This document shows positions 7,596-17,084 of a stretch of 64,000 nt of DNA, in pieces (positions within the stretch are counted from its first letter, which is position 1; the number at the start of each line of letters is the position of its first letter). The notes below the pieces were generated by a model, which had not been told where the DNA came from, ran no database searches, and saw only the letters and a list, made by a program, of their open reading frames with translations. The stretch spans positions 62,001-126,000 of the forward strand of contig NZ_CANLBK010000001.1 in NCBI RefSeq assembly GCF_947488835.1, read 5' to 3'. Source of the DNA: an uncultured Marinobacter sp. (GTDB taxonomy: Bacteria > Pseudomonadota > Gammaproteobacteria > Pseudomonadales > Oleiphilaceae). A program made the position numbers and the translations under genes.

Positions 7596-10448
7596 CTACA
7601 TGGCCTCAATATCTACACGCTGCTGCTGCAACCGGTTCAAATTACCCTGAACCTCAGCCAGCTTCTCCTGCTCCTTGGCCACCACTTCCGCAGGTGCCTT
7701 CGCAGTAAATTTCTCATTGTTCAGCTTTCCTTCCAGGCGCCCGATCTCCTTCAGCAAACGCTCAAGCTCCTTATCCAGACGCTTCAACTCCGCATCCTTA
7801 TCGATCAGCCCCGCCATAGGCACCAACACTTCCATGTCGCCAACCAACTGGGTGGCACTCATGGGCGCATTATCACCCTCAAACCACTCCAGGCTCTCAA
7901 GCTTGGCCAGAGAACTCAGGAACTGACGGTTCTCATTCATCCGGCGCTGACCTTCCGCACTGTTACCACGGAACAGAACCGGAATCTTCTTCGCCGGAGA
8001 AATGTTCATCTCGCCGCGAATATTACGCACCGCCACAATCACACCCTTCAGCCATTCGATATCTTCAACGGCTTTAGCATCGTGCTTGCTGGCATCCATT
8101 TGAGGGAACGGCTGCAGCATAATGCTGTCACCGGACTTCCCGGCCAGTGGAGCAATGCGCTGCCAGATTTCCTCGGTGATATACGGCATGATCGGGTGCG
8201 CCAGGCGCAGAACCGTTTCCAGCACGCGAACCAGAGTGCGGCGTGTGCCGCGCTTCGCCTCAACACTGCCGCTGTCGTCGCTCAGGCAAGGCTTGGAAAG
8301 CTCCAGATACCAGTCGCAATACTCATTCCAAATAAACTCATACAGTGCGTGAGAGGCCAGATCGAAACGGTACTGATCTAAATGGCGGGTTACATCCTGC
8401 TCGCACTGCTGCAGTGCGCTGATAATCCAGCGATCGGCCAGAGACAGCTCTACCGGCTCGCCATTCACACCGCAGTCTTCGCCTTCCACGTTCATCAGCA
8501 CATAACGGGCAGCGTTCCACAGCTTGTTGCAGAAGTTGCGGTAACCTTCCAGGCGTTTCATATCCCAGTTGATGTCACGACCGGTAGTGGCCATGGCTGC
8601 CAGAGTGAAGCGCAGCGCATCGGTACCGTGGGCAGAAATTCCTTCCGGAAATTCCTTTTCGGTCTGCTTGGCAATCTTCTTCGCCAGTTTGGGCTGCATC
8701 ATGTTGCCGGTGCGCTTCTCAAGCAGCGGGGCCAGATCAATGCCATCAATCATATCCAGCGGGTCAATTACGTTGCCCTTGGATTTGGACATCTTGTCGC
8801 CGTGCTCGTCGCGGATCAGACCGGTCACATACACCGTTTTGAACGGAACCTGAGGCGTGCCGTCTTCATTTTTCATGAAGTGCATGGTCATCATGATCAT
8901 CCGGGCAACCCAAAAGAAAATGATGTCAAAACCGGTCACCAGAACATCCGTCGGGTGGAAGGTTTTCAGGCGCTCGGTAATTTCCGGCCAGCCCAGAGTG
9001 CCGAACGTCCACAGAGCAGAGCTGAACCAGGTATCCAGTACGTCATCATCCTGCTTCAAGGCGAAGTTGGCTGCCAGGTTGTGCTTCTCGCGGACTTCCT
9101 CTTCACTGCGACCTACATAAATATTGCCGTCGGCGTCGTACCAGGCAGGGATGCGGTGGCCCCACCAAAGCTGGCGGGAGATACACCAATCCTGAATGTC
9201 CCGCATCCAGGAGAAGTACATGTTTTCGTACTGCTTGGGCACAAACTGAATGCGGCCGTCTTCGACTGCTTCAATGGCCGGCTCGGCCAATTTTTTCGCA
9301 TCGGCAAACCACTGATCGGTCAGCATCGGCTCGATAATCAGGCCGGAGCGGTCGCCACGGGGTACGCTCAGTACGTGATCTTCCACTTGCTGAACCAGGC
9401 CGGCGGCTTCCATGTCGGCCACTATCTGCTTGCGGGCGTCTTCCCGGGTCAGTCCGGCGTACGCTGCGGGCAGGCTGGCATCCAGCTCAGTGTTTTCTGT
9501 GCCGTCGCTGTTGAAGACTTCGGCCTGCTCACGGATGTTCGCATCCTGAGTCAGCACGTTCATCATCGGCAGGTTGTTACGTTTGCCTACGGCATAGTCG
9601 TTAAAGTCGTGGGCCGGGGTAATCTTCACGCAGCCGGAACCTTTCTCGGGATCGGCGTGGTGGTCGGCAATCACCGGTATGCGACGGTTCACCAGCGGCA
9701 GCATCACGAACTTGCCAATCAGGTGCTGGTAACGCTCGTCATCCGGGTGAACGGCGACAGCGGTATCGCCCAGCATGGTTTCCGGGCGGGTAGTGGCCAC
9801 AACCAGATAGTCTTTACCATCTTGTGTGGTAGCGCCGTCAGCCAATGGATAACGCAGGTGCCAGAAAAAGCCTTTTTCTTCCTTGTTCTCTACTTCCAGG
9901 TCGGAAATGGCGGTGTGCAGCTTCGGATCCCAGTTCACCAGGCGCTTACCACGGTATACCAGTCCGTCCTCGTACAGACGGATAAACACTTCCTGTACGG
10001 CTTTGTAAAAACCATCGTCCATGGTGAAGCGTTCGGTATCCCAATCAACGGAGTTACCTAACCGGCGCATCTGACCAGTAATAGTGCCGCCAGATTCTTC
10101 CTTCCAGTCCCAGATACGCTTGATGAACTCGTCGCGGCCCAAGTCATGGCGGGTTTTGCCTTCTTCGGCCGCCAGTTTGCGCTCAACCACCATTTGAGTG
10201 GCGATACCAGCATGGTCACTGCCAACCTGCCATAAGGTGTTGTGGCCCTGCATGCGCTTATAGCGGGTGAGGGTGTCCATGATGGTGTGCTGGAAGGCGT
10301 GGCCCATGTGCAGGCTGCCGGTCACATTGGGTGGCGGGATGGCAATGCTGTAGGACTCACCCTCGCCGCTGGGGCGGAAGTAGCCTTTGGATTCCCAGTT
10401 TTCGTACCACTGGCGCTCAATGTTTTCTGGCTGGTAGGTTTTTTCCAT
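7596..10448 (-). CDS. valS: valine--tRNA ligase
   Basis: Class I aminoacyl-tRNA synthetase that charges tRNA-Val. 950 residues, the usual size. The HIGH-type motif reads HMGH at residues 47-50 within [13 protein letters not shown], and KMSKS is at about 552-556. Between them lies the CP1 editing domain ([17 protein letters not shown]). The anticodon-binding domain follows, and the last 65 residues form the coiled-coil tRNA-binding arm ([25 protein letters not shown]). In pseudomonads valS follows pepA and holC; here a gene on the opposite strand separates them, so valS must have its own promoter in 10449-10731. The panE-like gene follows after 2 bp. Confidence 0.98.
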   Translation of the reverse strand: MEKTYQPENIERQWYENWESKGYFRPSGEGESYSIAIPPPNVTGSLHMGHAFQHTIMDTLTRYKRMQGHNTLWQVGSDHAGIATQMVVERKLAAEEGKTRHDLGRDEFIKRIWDWKEESGGTITGQMRRLGNSVDWDTERFTMDDGFYKAVQEVFIRLYEDGLVYRGKRLVNWDPKLHTAISDLEVENKEEKGFFWHLRYPLADGATTQDGKDYLVVATTRPETMLGDTAVAVHPDDERYQHLIGKFVMLPLVNRRIPVIADHHADPEKGSGCVKITPAHDFNDYAVGKRNNLPMMNVLTQDANIREQAEVFNSDGTENTELDASLPAAYAGLTREDARKQIVADMEAAGLVQQVEDHVLSVPRGDRSGLIIEPMLTDQWFADAKKLAEPAIEAVEDGRIQFVPKQYENMYFSWMRDIQDWCISRQLWWGHRIPAWYDADGNIYVGRSEEEVREKHNLAANFALKQDDDVLDTWFSSALWTFGTLGWPEITERLKTFHPTDVLVTGFDIIFFWVARMIMMTMHFMKNEDGTPQVPFKTVYVTGLIRDEHGDKMSKSKGNVIDPLDMIDGIDLAPLLEKRTGNMMQPKLAKKIAKQTEKEFPEGISAHGTDALRFTLAAMATTGRDINWDMKRLEGYRNFCNKLWNAARYVLMNVEGEDCGVNGEPVELSLADRWIISALQQCEQDVTRHLDQYRFDLASHALYEFIWNEYCDWYLELSKPCLSDDSGSVEAKRGTRRTLVRVLETVLRLAHPIMPYITEEIWQRIAPLAGKSGDSIMLQPFPQMDASKHDAKAVEDIEWLKGVIVAVRNIRGEMNISPAKKIPVLFRGNSAEGQRRMNENRQFLSSLAKLESLEWFEGDNAPMSATQLVGDMEVLVPMAGLIDKDAELKRLDKELERLLKEIGRLEGKLNNEKFTAKAPAEVVAKEQEKLAEVQGNLNRLQQQRVDIEAM

Positions 10449-10731
10449 GGGTTTTTCTGGCGACCGTTTGATTGATTCACAAGGGGAAATTGAAACGCTG
10501 GATTATACATGGTCGCTTGCCTTCGAGCCATGGAGGTCGGCTTCGGCAGGCCGTGTCCCACCTTCGGGTATGTGAAATCGACATGTAGTCGTGGAAGATG
10601 TTCGCTGTTTTTCTCTATAATCGCCGGCTTTGCTGCGTGGGTGCGCCGCAATAAACCTCAGTCATGGTTGGCTCAGGTCTTGTGCCGTGCACTCGCCGGT
10701 CACTTTGAAAGCATCTTAACGAGGGAATACC
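10449..10731. other. divergent intergenic region between valS and the protease-pilin gene
   Basis: 283 bp that must hold the promoters of both valS (leftward) and the metalloprotease gene (rightward). A good ribosome site (GAGGG) lies just before the rightward ATG. I see no convincing sigma-70 hexamer pairs, no RNA gene and no further copy of the palindromic repeat. Small ORFs here have no recognisable protein features. Confidence 0.5.
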
Positions 10732-11943
10732 ATGGATTTGGTTTACAAGAACGAGAAACCGTTGCTCAGGATAGCGGTCGTGTTTTCAGCGATTATCTGG
10801 CTTGCGTTGTTTGTCGGGACGTTCGGGATTTTGTTGTTGTACTTGCTTTTGGGCTATGTGTTTTTTCTGTTTGCGCATTCGGCATTTATCTCCCACCTGA
10901 AAGGCTCGGGTGTGCGCATCAGCCAGGATCAGTATCCAGATCTCTATGAACGGCTTGTTCGTTGTTCTGAAAAAGTCGGCGTCACAGAGTTACCTGAGGC
11001 ATATCTGCTTCGCACCGATTTCTTTAACGCACTGGCTACCAAGTTTCTCGGCCGTCACTTTGTGGTGTTGTTTACCGATGTGATTGATGCCCTGGAAGAT
11101 CAGCCGGGTGCGGTCGACTTCTACATTGGCCATGAACTTGGCCACATACACCGCAAACATCTTTCCTGGCGCGCGTTTGTCATGCCCGGCTCGCTGTTGC
11201 CTGTGGTTGGTCCGGCTTTGCGTCGTGCAGAAGAGTACACCTGTGATCGCTACGGCGTTGCCTGTTGCCAGTCTTCAGAGGATATCAAGGCCGCCATAGC
11301 AGCCATCGCTGCAGGGGATACCCGCTGGAAGACCATCAATGTGGATGCATACCTCAGTCAGATTCAGGCAACCAGTGGGTTCTGGATGTCGTTCAACGAG
11401 CTAACCGGCGACTATCCGTGGCTGACAAAACGCATGGCGACCGCTTTGGCGCTGGCACAAGGCAGGGAGGTGAAGCATCCTCGCCGCAGTATCGGGGCCT
11501 GGGTGCTATCGATGTTTGTGCCCCGGTTGGGTGGTGGTGCTGGCGGAGCTGCATCCCTGTTGGTAACTATCGCGATTATCGGTGTGCTGGCTGCGGTGGC
11601 AATTCCTGCTTACCAGCAGTACGTCGAAAGCGCACGTTATTCGGCTGCATACTCCATGGCTCAGGAGGTCCAGGCTCGAGTCACCTCCTACGCCACTGAG
11701 AACCAGGCTTGGCCGGTAACTATGCAAGAGCTGGGCTACCCGGAGCTGACATTGGAGAATGACGTCCAGAACTATACGATCGATGTATATGAAGACGGCA
11801 TGATCGGGGTCGAAATGGGCGTGGACCGTTCGGGAGAGTCCAAATATATCGTACTTGAACCTGCCGTCGATGAGGGCGAGATCAGTTGGATGTGTTACGG
11901 CCAGAATGTGAATGAAAAGCACTTGCCAGCGAATTGTCGTTAA
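10732..11943 (+). CDS. M48-like membrane metalloprotease fused to a type IV pilin-like domain
   Basis: 403 residues. N-terminal membrane region at about 12-50 is followed by a metalloprotease domain with HELGH at 134-138 (His134 and His138 zinc ligands, Glu135 catalytic) and a probable third ligand Glu168 in EEYTCDRYG, the usual M48 E-x3-D arrangement. A Gly-rich joint (266-273) leads to a pilin-like hydrophobic helix (LLVTIAIIGVLAAVAIPAY, about 276-294), QQYVESARYSAAY, and a C-terminal pilin-like end with two cysteines (388 and 402, in WMCYG and LPANC). The prepilin cleavage site is absent: by alignment to PilA, Glu5 is Ser and the residue before position 1 is Ala. The helix may be a plain membrane anchor and the pilin head a periplasmic domain. 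Role unknown; protein quality control or pilin handling are guesses. It sits alone between valS and holC. Confidence 0.85.
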   Translation: MDLVYKNEKPLLRIAVVFSAIIWLALFVGTFGILLLYLLLGYVFFLFAHSAFISHLKGSGVRISQDQYPDLYERLVRCSEKVGVTELPEAYLLRTDFFNALATKFLGRHFVVLFTDVIDALEDQPGAVDFYIGHELGHIHRKHLSWRAFVMPGSLLPVVGPALRRAEEYTCDRYGVACCQSSEDIKAAIAAIAAGDTRWKTINVDAYLSQIQATSGFWMSFNELTGDYPWLTKRMATALALAQGREVKHPRRSIGAWVLSMFVPRLGGGAGGAASLLVTIAIIGVLAAVAIPAYQQYVESARYSAAYSMAQEVQARVTSYATENQAWPVTMQELGYPELTLENDVQNYTIDVYEDGMIGVEMGVDRSGESKYIVLEPAVDEGEISWMCYGQNVNEKHLPANCR

Positions 11944-11993
11944 TTTCGTCGTATTCGCAAGCTGGAAGCTTTAATCCAGCGCTGTCCAGCAAT

Positions 11994-12031
11994 GTATGAT
12001 CAACGATCAGGATCCTGGTCGTTGATCATAC
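11994..12031. terminator. candidate bidirectional terminator hairpin
   Basis: A 17-bp inverted repeat with one mismatch (11994-12010 and 12015-12031, loop GATC) lies between the convergent protease-pilin gene and holC and covers the holC stop codon. There is no clear T-run on either side, so intrinsic termination is likely but unproven. Confidence 0.5.
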
Positions 12032-12525
12032 ACCTGAGCCTCGATACCCAAGGCGCGCAACTGCTTGAAATGTGAACGAGCCTGGTTGAGAACGGCGGGG
12101 TCGTTATGGGCCACTAAAGCGAGGCGTTTGAATTTTTCTGCGTTCGCGGGAAGGGTGTGGGAGAGAATGATTACGGTATCCCAGTCCTCCGCAATCGGCG
12201 GGCACAACAGTATGCCAACAGGCTCTGCGCAGGGTGTTGCGGCATCGGGTATGACGCTGTGCGGGATGAATGCGTCCGGGCTGAAGCTCCAGAGTAGTTC
12301 GTCCAGTTCCTCAGCTTGTTGCTGGGTGTCACACACAATGCACACCCTGTCACCCTGCTGCCAGGCCTTGCTTACAAGCTTGGTGGCGTGCAGGTTGCGG
12401 GCGGCGGGAGTGTCTTGCAGGAGAATGTGAAACCAGTAACGCTGGTTTTTATCTTCCTGTGCCGACCCGGGCCGAGAGTTGCCGGCAGCAAGGCTGCCGG
12501 GTTGTGAGGCTGAATTACTTTCCAT
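12007..12525 (-). CDS. holC: DNA polymerase III chi subunit
   Basis: Clamp-loader accessory subunit that links SSB to psi/DnaX. 172 residues, longer than usual because of a Ser/Gly/Gln-rich N-terminal extension of about 25 residues before RYWFHILLQ. The chi core is recognisable: KLVSKAWQQGDRVCIVCDTQQQAEELDELLWSFSPDAFIPHSV, then the second half with VIILSHTLPANAEKFKRLALV. The start could instead be shorter, but the ATG at 12525 is 9 bp from the pepA stop codon. Co-directional with and downstream of pepA, the standard pepA-holC arrangement. Confidence 0.88.
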   Translation of the reverse strand: MESNSASQPGSLAAGNSRPGSAQEDKNQRYWFHILLQDTPAARNLHATKLVSKAWQQGDRVCIVCDTQQQAEELDELLWSFSPDAFIPHSVIPDAATPCAEPVGILLCPPIAEDWDTVIILSHTLPANAEKFKRLALVAHNDPAVLNQARSHFKQLRALGIEAQVYDQRPGS

Positions 12526-12534
12526 TACTTGCCA

Positions 12535-14028
12535 TTATTTTCCAGCGTGGGACATCAGGTAGTCGACCAGCAGGGGAACCGGTCGGCCGGAGGATCCCTT
12601 GGCTTTACCGGAATGCCATGCAGTTCCCGCGATGTCCAGATGAGCCCAGCGATACTCCTTGGTAAAGCGCGCCAGGAAGCAGGCTGCGGTTATGGTGCCT
12701 GCAGTGCGGCCCCCAATGTTGGCCATGTCTGCAAAGTTGCTGTCCAGCAGGCTCTGATACTCGTCCCAAATGGGCAGGCGCCAAGCTTTGTCGCTGGCAC
12801 GTTCGCCCGCAGCCAGCAGTTCGTTGGCCAATTCGTCGTTGTTTGCCATCAGGCCTGTCGTTTCGTGGCCAAGGGCAACAATGCAGGCACCGGTCAGTGT
12901 GGCCAGGTCGATGACCACTTCCGGATCAAACTTCTTCACATAGGTGAGGGCATCGCACAATACCAGGCGGCCTTCAGCGTCTGTGTTGAGGATTTCAACC
13001 GTCTGGCCAGACATGGTGGTGACGATATCGCCAGGGCGAGTCGCGTTGCCATCCGGCATATTCTCAGCAGCTGCGATAACGGCAACCACGTTGATTTTTG
13101 GTTTGGTTTCCGCGAGTACCTGCATGGCTCCGAATACGGCAGCAGAGCCACCCATATCGTATTTCATTTCATCCATGCCAGCGCCCGGTTTAAGGCTTAT
13201 GCCGCCGGTGTCGAAGGTAATGCCTTTGCCTACCAGGACATGAGGCTTGTCTTTCGCATTGCCGCCACGGTATTCCATGATGATCAAGCGGGGTGGTTGG
13301 GCGCTGCCCTGACCCACGGCCAGAAGGGAATTCATGCCGAGCTTTTTCATCTGCTTTTCATCAAGCACTTCGGTCTTGATGCAGTCGTGTTCAGCGGCCA
13401 GCGTTTTGGCTCGATCTGCCAGCCATGAGGGGTGGCAGATGTTCGGTGGCATATTGCCCAGATCGCGGGCCAGGTTCATGCCACGACCAGTAGCCAGGCC
13501 AAGGTTGAACGCTTCTTTTTGAGCTTTTCCAGCATCGGAAGAGGCGACCAGAACCTTGTTGAGCCTGCGCGCAGAAGGCTTCTCGCTTTTGAATTCGCTG
13601 AAGCTGTACAGTTGGTCTTCCAGGGTGCGGCCGATCAGGCTTAGTTTTGATTGTTCGGAGCTAAGGCTTTCATCGCCGGCCAGGGGGGTGTCGGTCAGGT
13701 TGATCAGCACGCTCTTTGATGGCCCATCTTTCAGCGCGCCCACCATGGCAGTCAATGCCTTTCGAAAATTTGCACCAGTGCGTTCAGTGTCTTTACCTGT
13801 GCCAACAACAAGCAGTCGATCCCATGGTTGGTCGCTAAGTGGAATCAGGCTTGTGTCCGTATTTTTACCATTGATGTCGCCGGCTTTCTGGAGTTTGGTA
13901 ATCAGCCCGCCAAGTGCGCTGTCCGCCTCGGTAGTAGAGGCTGGCCAATCCCCTTGTTCTGGAAGGGCGACGACCAGGCAATCGGCTTTTGTGCTCGCAA
14001 GGGCAGTACTGTTAAGGCTGAAGTTCAT
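12535..14028 (-). CDS. pepA: leucyl aminopeptidase (M17)
   Basis: Cytosolic di-metal aminopeptidase; in E. coli PepA also binds DNA at Xer sites and the carAB promoter. 497 residues from the chosen start. Metal-binding and catalytic motifs are present: GKGITFDTGGISLKPG (about residues 264-279, Lys and Asp ligands), MKYDMGGSAAV, and NTDAEGRLVLCDAL (about 345, Asp, Glu and catalytic Arg). The open frame runs 24 codons further upstream, but ATG at 14028 has a strong AGGAGTTTCC ribosome site and matches the usual N-terminus (MNFSLNST). First gene of pepA-holC, divergent from lptF. Confidence 0.97.
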   Translation of the reverse strand: MNFSLNSTALASTKADCLVVALPEQGDWPASTTEADSALGGLITKLQKAGDINGKNTDTSLIPLSDQPWDRLLVVGTGKDTERTGANFRKALTAMVGALKDGPSKSVLINLTDTPLAGDESLSSEQSKLSLIGRTLEDQLYSFSEFKSEKPSARRLNKVLVASSDAGKAQKEAFNLGLATGRGMNLARDLGNMPPNICHPSWLADRAKTLAAEHDCIKTEVLDEKQMKKLGMNSLLAVGQGSAQPPRLIIMEYRGGNAKDKPHVLVGKGITFDTGGISLKPGAGMDEMKYDMGGSAAVFGAMQVLAETKPKINVVAVIAAAENMPDGNATRPGDIVTTMSGQTVEILNTDAEGRLVLCDALTYVKKFDPEVVIDLATLTGACIVALGHETTGLMANNDELANELLAAGERASDKAWRLPIWDEYQSLLDSNFADMANIGGRTAGTITAACFLARFTKEYRWAHLDIAGTAWHSGKAKGSSGRPVPLLVDYLMSHAGK

Positions 14029-14228
14029 GGAAACTCCTATAGTTATCCGGGGAACGCCGCAATGATGAGCGGCGAGAATGATTTGATCCTGTTCCCCCAA
14101 GCATTGGGGTTTGTAGGCGGATTATCAAGTTAGGAGGGCTACACTGTTATTCAGCCCCAAGGTTACATAGAATACCCGCAGTTTTCCCATTCCTCCATGT
14201 TCCGGTTTATACGGGCAGAGAAACCGTT

Positions 14229-15332
14229 TTGAGCATTATTTTCCGCTATCTCATACGTCAGGTTATGGTCAGCATGGTTGCCGTCTCGGGCATTCTTCTG
14301 CTGGTGTTTATGAGCGGCCGCTTTCTCAAATATTTGGCCGGTGCCGCTGAAGGCAAGATTGCCCCCGGCGTGTTGTTTGAAATTATGGCGTATCGCTTTC
14401 CCGGGTTTCTTGAGCTTATCCTTCCGTTAGGTCTGTTCATCGGCATACTGCTGGCCTATGGCCGTATGTATCTCGAAAGTGAAATGACCGTGCTGTCCGC
14501 TTGCGGTGTAAGCGACGGTCAGTTGTTGTCAAAAACCCTGGTGGGCAGCCTTGTCGTCATGTTGATTGTCGGAAGCATGAGTCTGATGGTTTCGCCTTGG
14601 GGTATGCAGCAGGTTGAAGAAATTTTTGCGGAGCAGGCGAAGGCAACCGAATTCGATCTGCTGGCGCCGGGGCGGTTCCAGAAGCTTTCGTCGGGTGGGC
14701 GAGTGACCTACACCGAGGCCCTTAGCGATGATAAGCGCCAGCTGCAAGGCGTGTTTATTGCTGAGTACGGTAAAGGCGGAACTGGTGTGAACGTCATCAC
14801 CGCCGATTCCGGATCCCAATTGATTGATGAGGAAACCGGCAGTCGTTTCCTTATTCTCGAGAACGGTGCGCGTTTTGATGGGACGCCCGGGAAACTGGAT
14901 TACCAGATTACAAGCTTTGAAGCCTACGGCCTGAAGATTCGCAGCGGCAGCAGCGGTGATGTGGATTTGGATGAGGGCGTCACTACCGGTCAGTTGATGA
15001 AGTCGAACGACCCCCGCGACCGGGCCTTGTTGCACTGGCGCTTTTCGTTGCCGCTGATTGTTCCGATAGTAACCCTGCTGGCGGTTCGGCTAAGCCGGGT
15101 TAATCCTCGACAAGGGCGCTTTTTCCATCTTCTGCCCGCCATGCTTGTATACGTTGCCTACCTTGGCTTGTTGATTGTTGCCCGAGATGCCATGGCGGAC
15201 GGCAAGGTGCCTGAGTGGTTGGGCATGCTCTGGGTGCACGCGATCTTCCTTGCGCTTGGTCTCTGGCTGCACTTTGGCCCGGCTTGGCTTCACAGGAAAA
15301 AGGTGAAGCGGGAAGGAGTGGTCAATGCGTAA
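14229..15332 (+). CDS. lptF: LPS export ABC transporter permease LptF
   Basis: Inner-membrane half of the LptB2FG transporter that extracts LPS for transport to the outer membrane. 367 residues; hydrophobic segments near 12-32, 55-80, 100-125 and three in the C-terminal 100 residues enclose a periplasmic beta-jellyroll domain (about 130-265). The N-terminus IIFRYLIRQVMVSMVAV and the ESEMTVLSACGVS coupling-helix region are typical. The start is a TTG; no better in-frame codon with a ribosome site is seen. It overlaps lptG by 8 bp and is divergent from pepA. Confidence 0.95.
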   Translation: MSIIFRYLIRQVMVSMVAVSGILLLVFMSGRFLKYLAGAAEGKIAPGVLFEIMAYRFPGFLELILPLGLFIGILLAYGRMYLESEMTVLSACGVSDGQLLSKTLVGSLVVMLIVGSMSLMVSPWGMQQVEEIFAEQAKATEFDLLAPGRFQKLSSGGRVTYTEALSDDKRQLQGVFIAEYGKGGTGVNVITADSGSQLIDEETGSRFLILENGARFDGTPGKLDYQITSFEAYGLKIRSGSSGDVDLDEGVTTGQLMKSNDPRDRALLHWRFSLPLIVPIVTLLAVRLSRVNPRQGRFFHLLPAMLVYVAYLGLLIVARDAMADGKVPEWLGMLWVHAIFLALGLWLHFGPAWLHRKKVKREGVVNA

Positions 15333-16386
15333 GATCGATCATTATGTGATGCGCAATGTAGGCGGAGCCATGCTCTTGGTGATGCTCGTAGTTCTGTCCC
15401 TCGACCTGATCTTCGCCTTCGTTGCCGAGCTGGACGACACCCGTAATAACTATCAGATTCTGGATGCCCTCTGGTTTGTAGTCCTTACCGTGCCGCGCCG
15501 GGTATACGACTACCTGCCTCTTGGAGCCTTTATGGGCTGTTTGATCGGGCTGGGTAGCATGGCCAGTTCTTCCGAGCTCACGGTGATTCGTGCGGCCGGG
15601 GTTTCTATCAAACGGGTTGTCTGGTCTGCAATGAAGCCTGCATTGGTGATCGTTCTGGCGGGTGTCCTTATTGGTGAGTACCTGGCGCCCCCGGCGGAGC
15701 GCGCTGCTCAAAGCCATAAAGCGGTTGCTCTCGGTGCGGGCCAGAGTGTGGCCGCAGCCCACGGGGTATGGCACCGGGAGGGTAATGTGTTCATGCACCT
15801 TAATGCGGTGCAGCCAAACGGTGTGTTGCACGGTGTTTCGTTGTTTCGTTTTGATGATCAGCGGCAACTGATAGCGGCCAGTTTCTCGGAGCGGGCAATT
15901 TATCAGGGCGACCACTGGCTGCTGGAGAACTCCACGACCACTCGCCTTGAGGGTGAATCCACCAAGCGGGTAGATCACAAGAGTCTGCGCTGGGATACGG
16001 GGCTGTCCCCAAGTGTGTTGAGCGTGCTGATCGTTAAGCCGGAAAACCTTTCTATGACAGGCTTGTATACCTACGCCAACTACCTTGGTGATCAGGAGCT
16101 AAATGGCTCTCCCTACTGGCTGGCCTTCTGGAAAAAGGCCCTGATGCCGCTGGGCACAGGGGTGATGGTGTTGGTGGCGATTTCCTTTATCTTTGGGCCG
16201 CTGCGCTCAGTGACTATGGGGTTCCGGGTGTTTACCGGGCTACTTGTGGGATTGTTATTCAAGTATATGCAGGACCTGCTGGGCCCCATGAGCCTGGTTT
16301 ATGGGTTTAACCCGGTTCTGGCGGTGGTCGTGCCGATTGCAATCAGTGCGTTGTTTGGTGGCGTATTGATGCGCCGGGCAGGATAG
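15325..16386 (+). CDS. lptG: LPS export ABC transporter permease LptG
   Basis: Partner of LptF in the LptB2FG complex. 353 residues with the same plan: MRKIDHYVMRNVGGAMLLVMLVVL first span, the SSSELTVIRAAGVSIKRVV coupling region, a periplasmic jellyroll domain (about 125-265), and three spans at the C-terminus (from about 270). ATG overlaps the 3' end of lptF and is preceded by GGAAGGAG inside lptF, implying translational coupling. Confidence 0.96.
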   Translation: MRKIDHYVMRNVGGAMLLVMLVVLSLDLIFAFVAELDDTRNNYQILDALWFVVLTVPRRVYDYLPLGAFMGCLIGLGSMASSSELTVIRAAGVSIKRVVWSAMKPALVIVLAGVLIGEYLAPPAERAAQSHKAVALGAGQSVAAAHGVWHREGNVFMHLNAVQPNGVLHGVSLFRFDDQRQLIAASFSERAIYQGDHWLLENSTTTRLEGESTKRVDHKSLRWDTGLSPSVLSVLIVKPENLSMTGLYTYANYLGDQELNGSPYWLAFWKKALMPLGTGVMVLVAISFIFGPLRSVTMGFRVFTGLLVGLLFKYMQDLLGPMSLVYGFNPVLAVVVPIAISALFGGVLMRRAG

Positions 16387-16395
16387 CCGCCCGGC
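16373..16395. terminator. candidate hairpin between lptG and the RDD gene
   Basis: GCCGGGC (16373-16379) pairs with GCCCGGC (16389-16395) across the lptG stop codon; the gap to the convergent RDD gene is only 17 bp. GC-rich stem without a T-run, so a weak call. Confidence 0.35.
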
Positions 16396-16403
16396 ATTCT
16401 GGT

Positions 16404-16943
16404 TCAGCCTGCCTTGGCTTTATGGGGGATGCCGACAACCATGCTGTCTGAAAACCTGTCAGTTATGGACAGACCGTTTATAGGGTAGAACAGCGCGATC
16501 ATCGCTGGAACGGACAGAAATAGAGTTGCCGAACCGAGGTAGTAGCCGGCCAGAAGAGCCAGAAAAAATACCGCCGCTGCGCTCACATACCTACGAAGAG
16601 CCTGACTCCAGCTCACCGAGGAGCCATCCAGATTCTCAATGCGGATACGCCAAACCTGCATGCCCAGTGTTTGCCCGATTCGTGTCCAGAAATACGCAAA
16701 GAACAGGTACATCACCAGAAACAATACGAATGTCAGGCCGGGGTCGCCGGATAGCTGCCCCGCTTCTGCCTTCTGCTCCATACTGTCCCAGCCGGTAATC
16801 CAGCCAGTTATCATGGTGTATATCCATGTGGTAACCAGAAGTACGGCAATGCTGATCAGGCCATCGTAAATAATGGCCAGTGATCGTTTGAGAAACGTCG
16901 CCGGGGGTAGTAATTCGTCAGCGGCGTGGAAGCGGCGGGGCAT
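16404..16943 (-). CDS. RDD family membrane protein
   Basis: 179 residues with three to four hydrophobic segments (about 25-45, 70-95, 115-140). The family hallmarks are visible: AIIYDGLISIAVLL in the first span (Arg replaced by Tyr before the Asp), GQTLGMQVWRIRIENLDG, and SWSQALRRYVSAAAVFF. RDD proteins are small polytopic membrane proteins of mostly unknown function; some are reported as Na+/H+ antiporters. It is often found beside lptFG in gammaproteobacteria. Transcribed toward lptG, divergent from alaS. Confidence 0.85.
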   Translation of the reverse strand: MPRRFHAADELLPPATFLKRSLAIIYDGLISIAVLLVTTWIYTMITGWITGWDSMEQKAEAGQLSGDPGLTFVLFLVMYLFFAYFWTRIGQTLGMQVWRIRIENLDGSSVSWSQALRRYVSAAAVFFLALLAGYYLGSATLFLSVPAMIALFYPINGLSITDRFSDSMVVGIPHKAKAG

Positions 16944-17084
16944 GGGCTCTCCTGTGATTTTTCACGTTTTTCCTGTACTCAGCGTGTGCTAGAGTAGCCG
17001 ATTTGCACACGCATGTAAGTATTCGAATTCAATCGCGGATCCCGCCGCTTCCCGGTGGGATTTATGGAAAGGTATCAACGGGCT

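Noticed and set aside
8382-10061. 559-codon open frame antisense to valS
   Set aside because: It lies wholly opposite the conserved valS gene, shows no recognisable protein motif and is a by-product of valS codon use.
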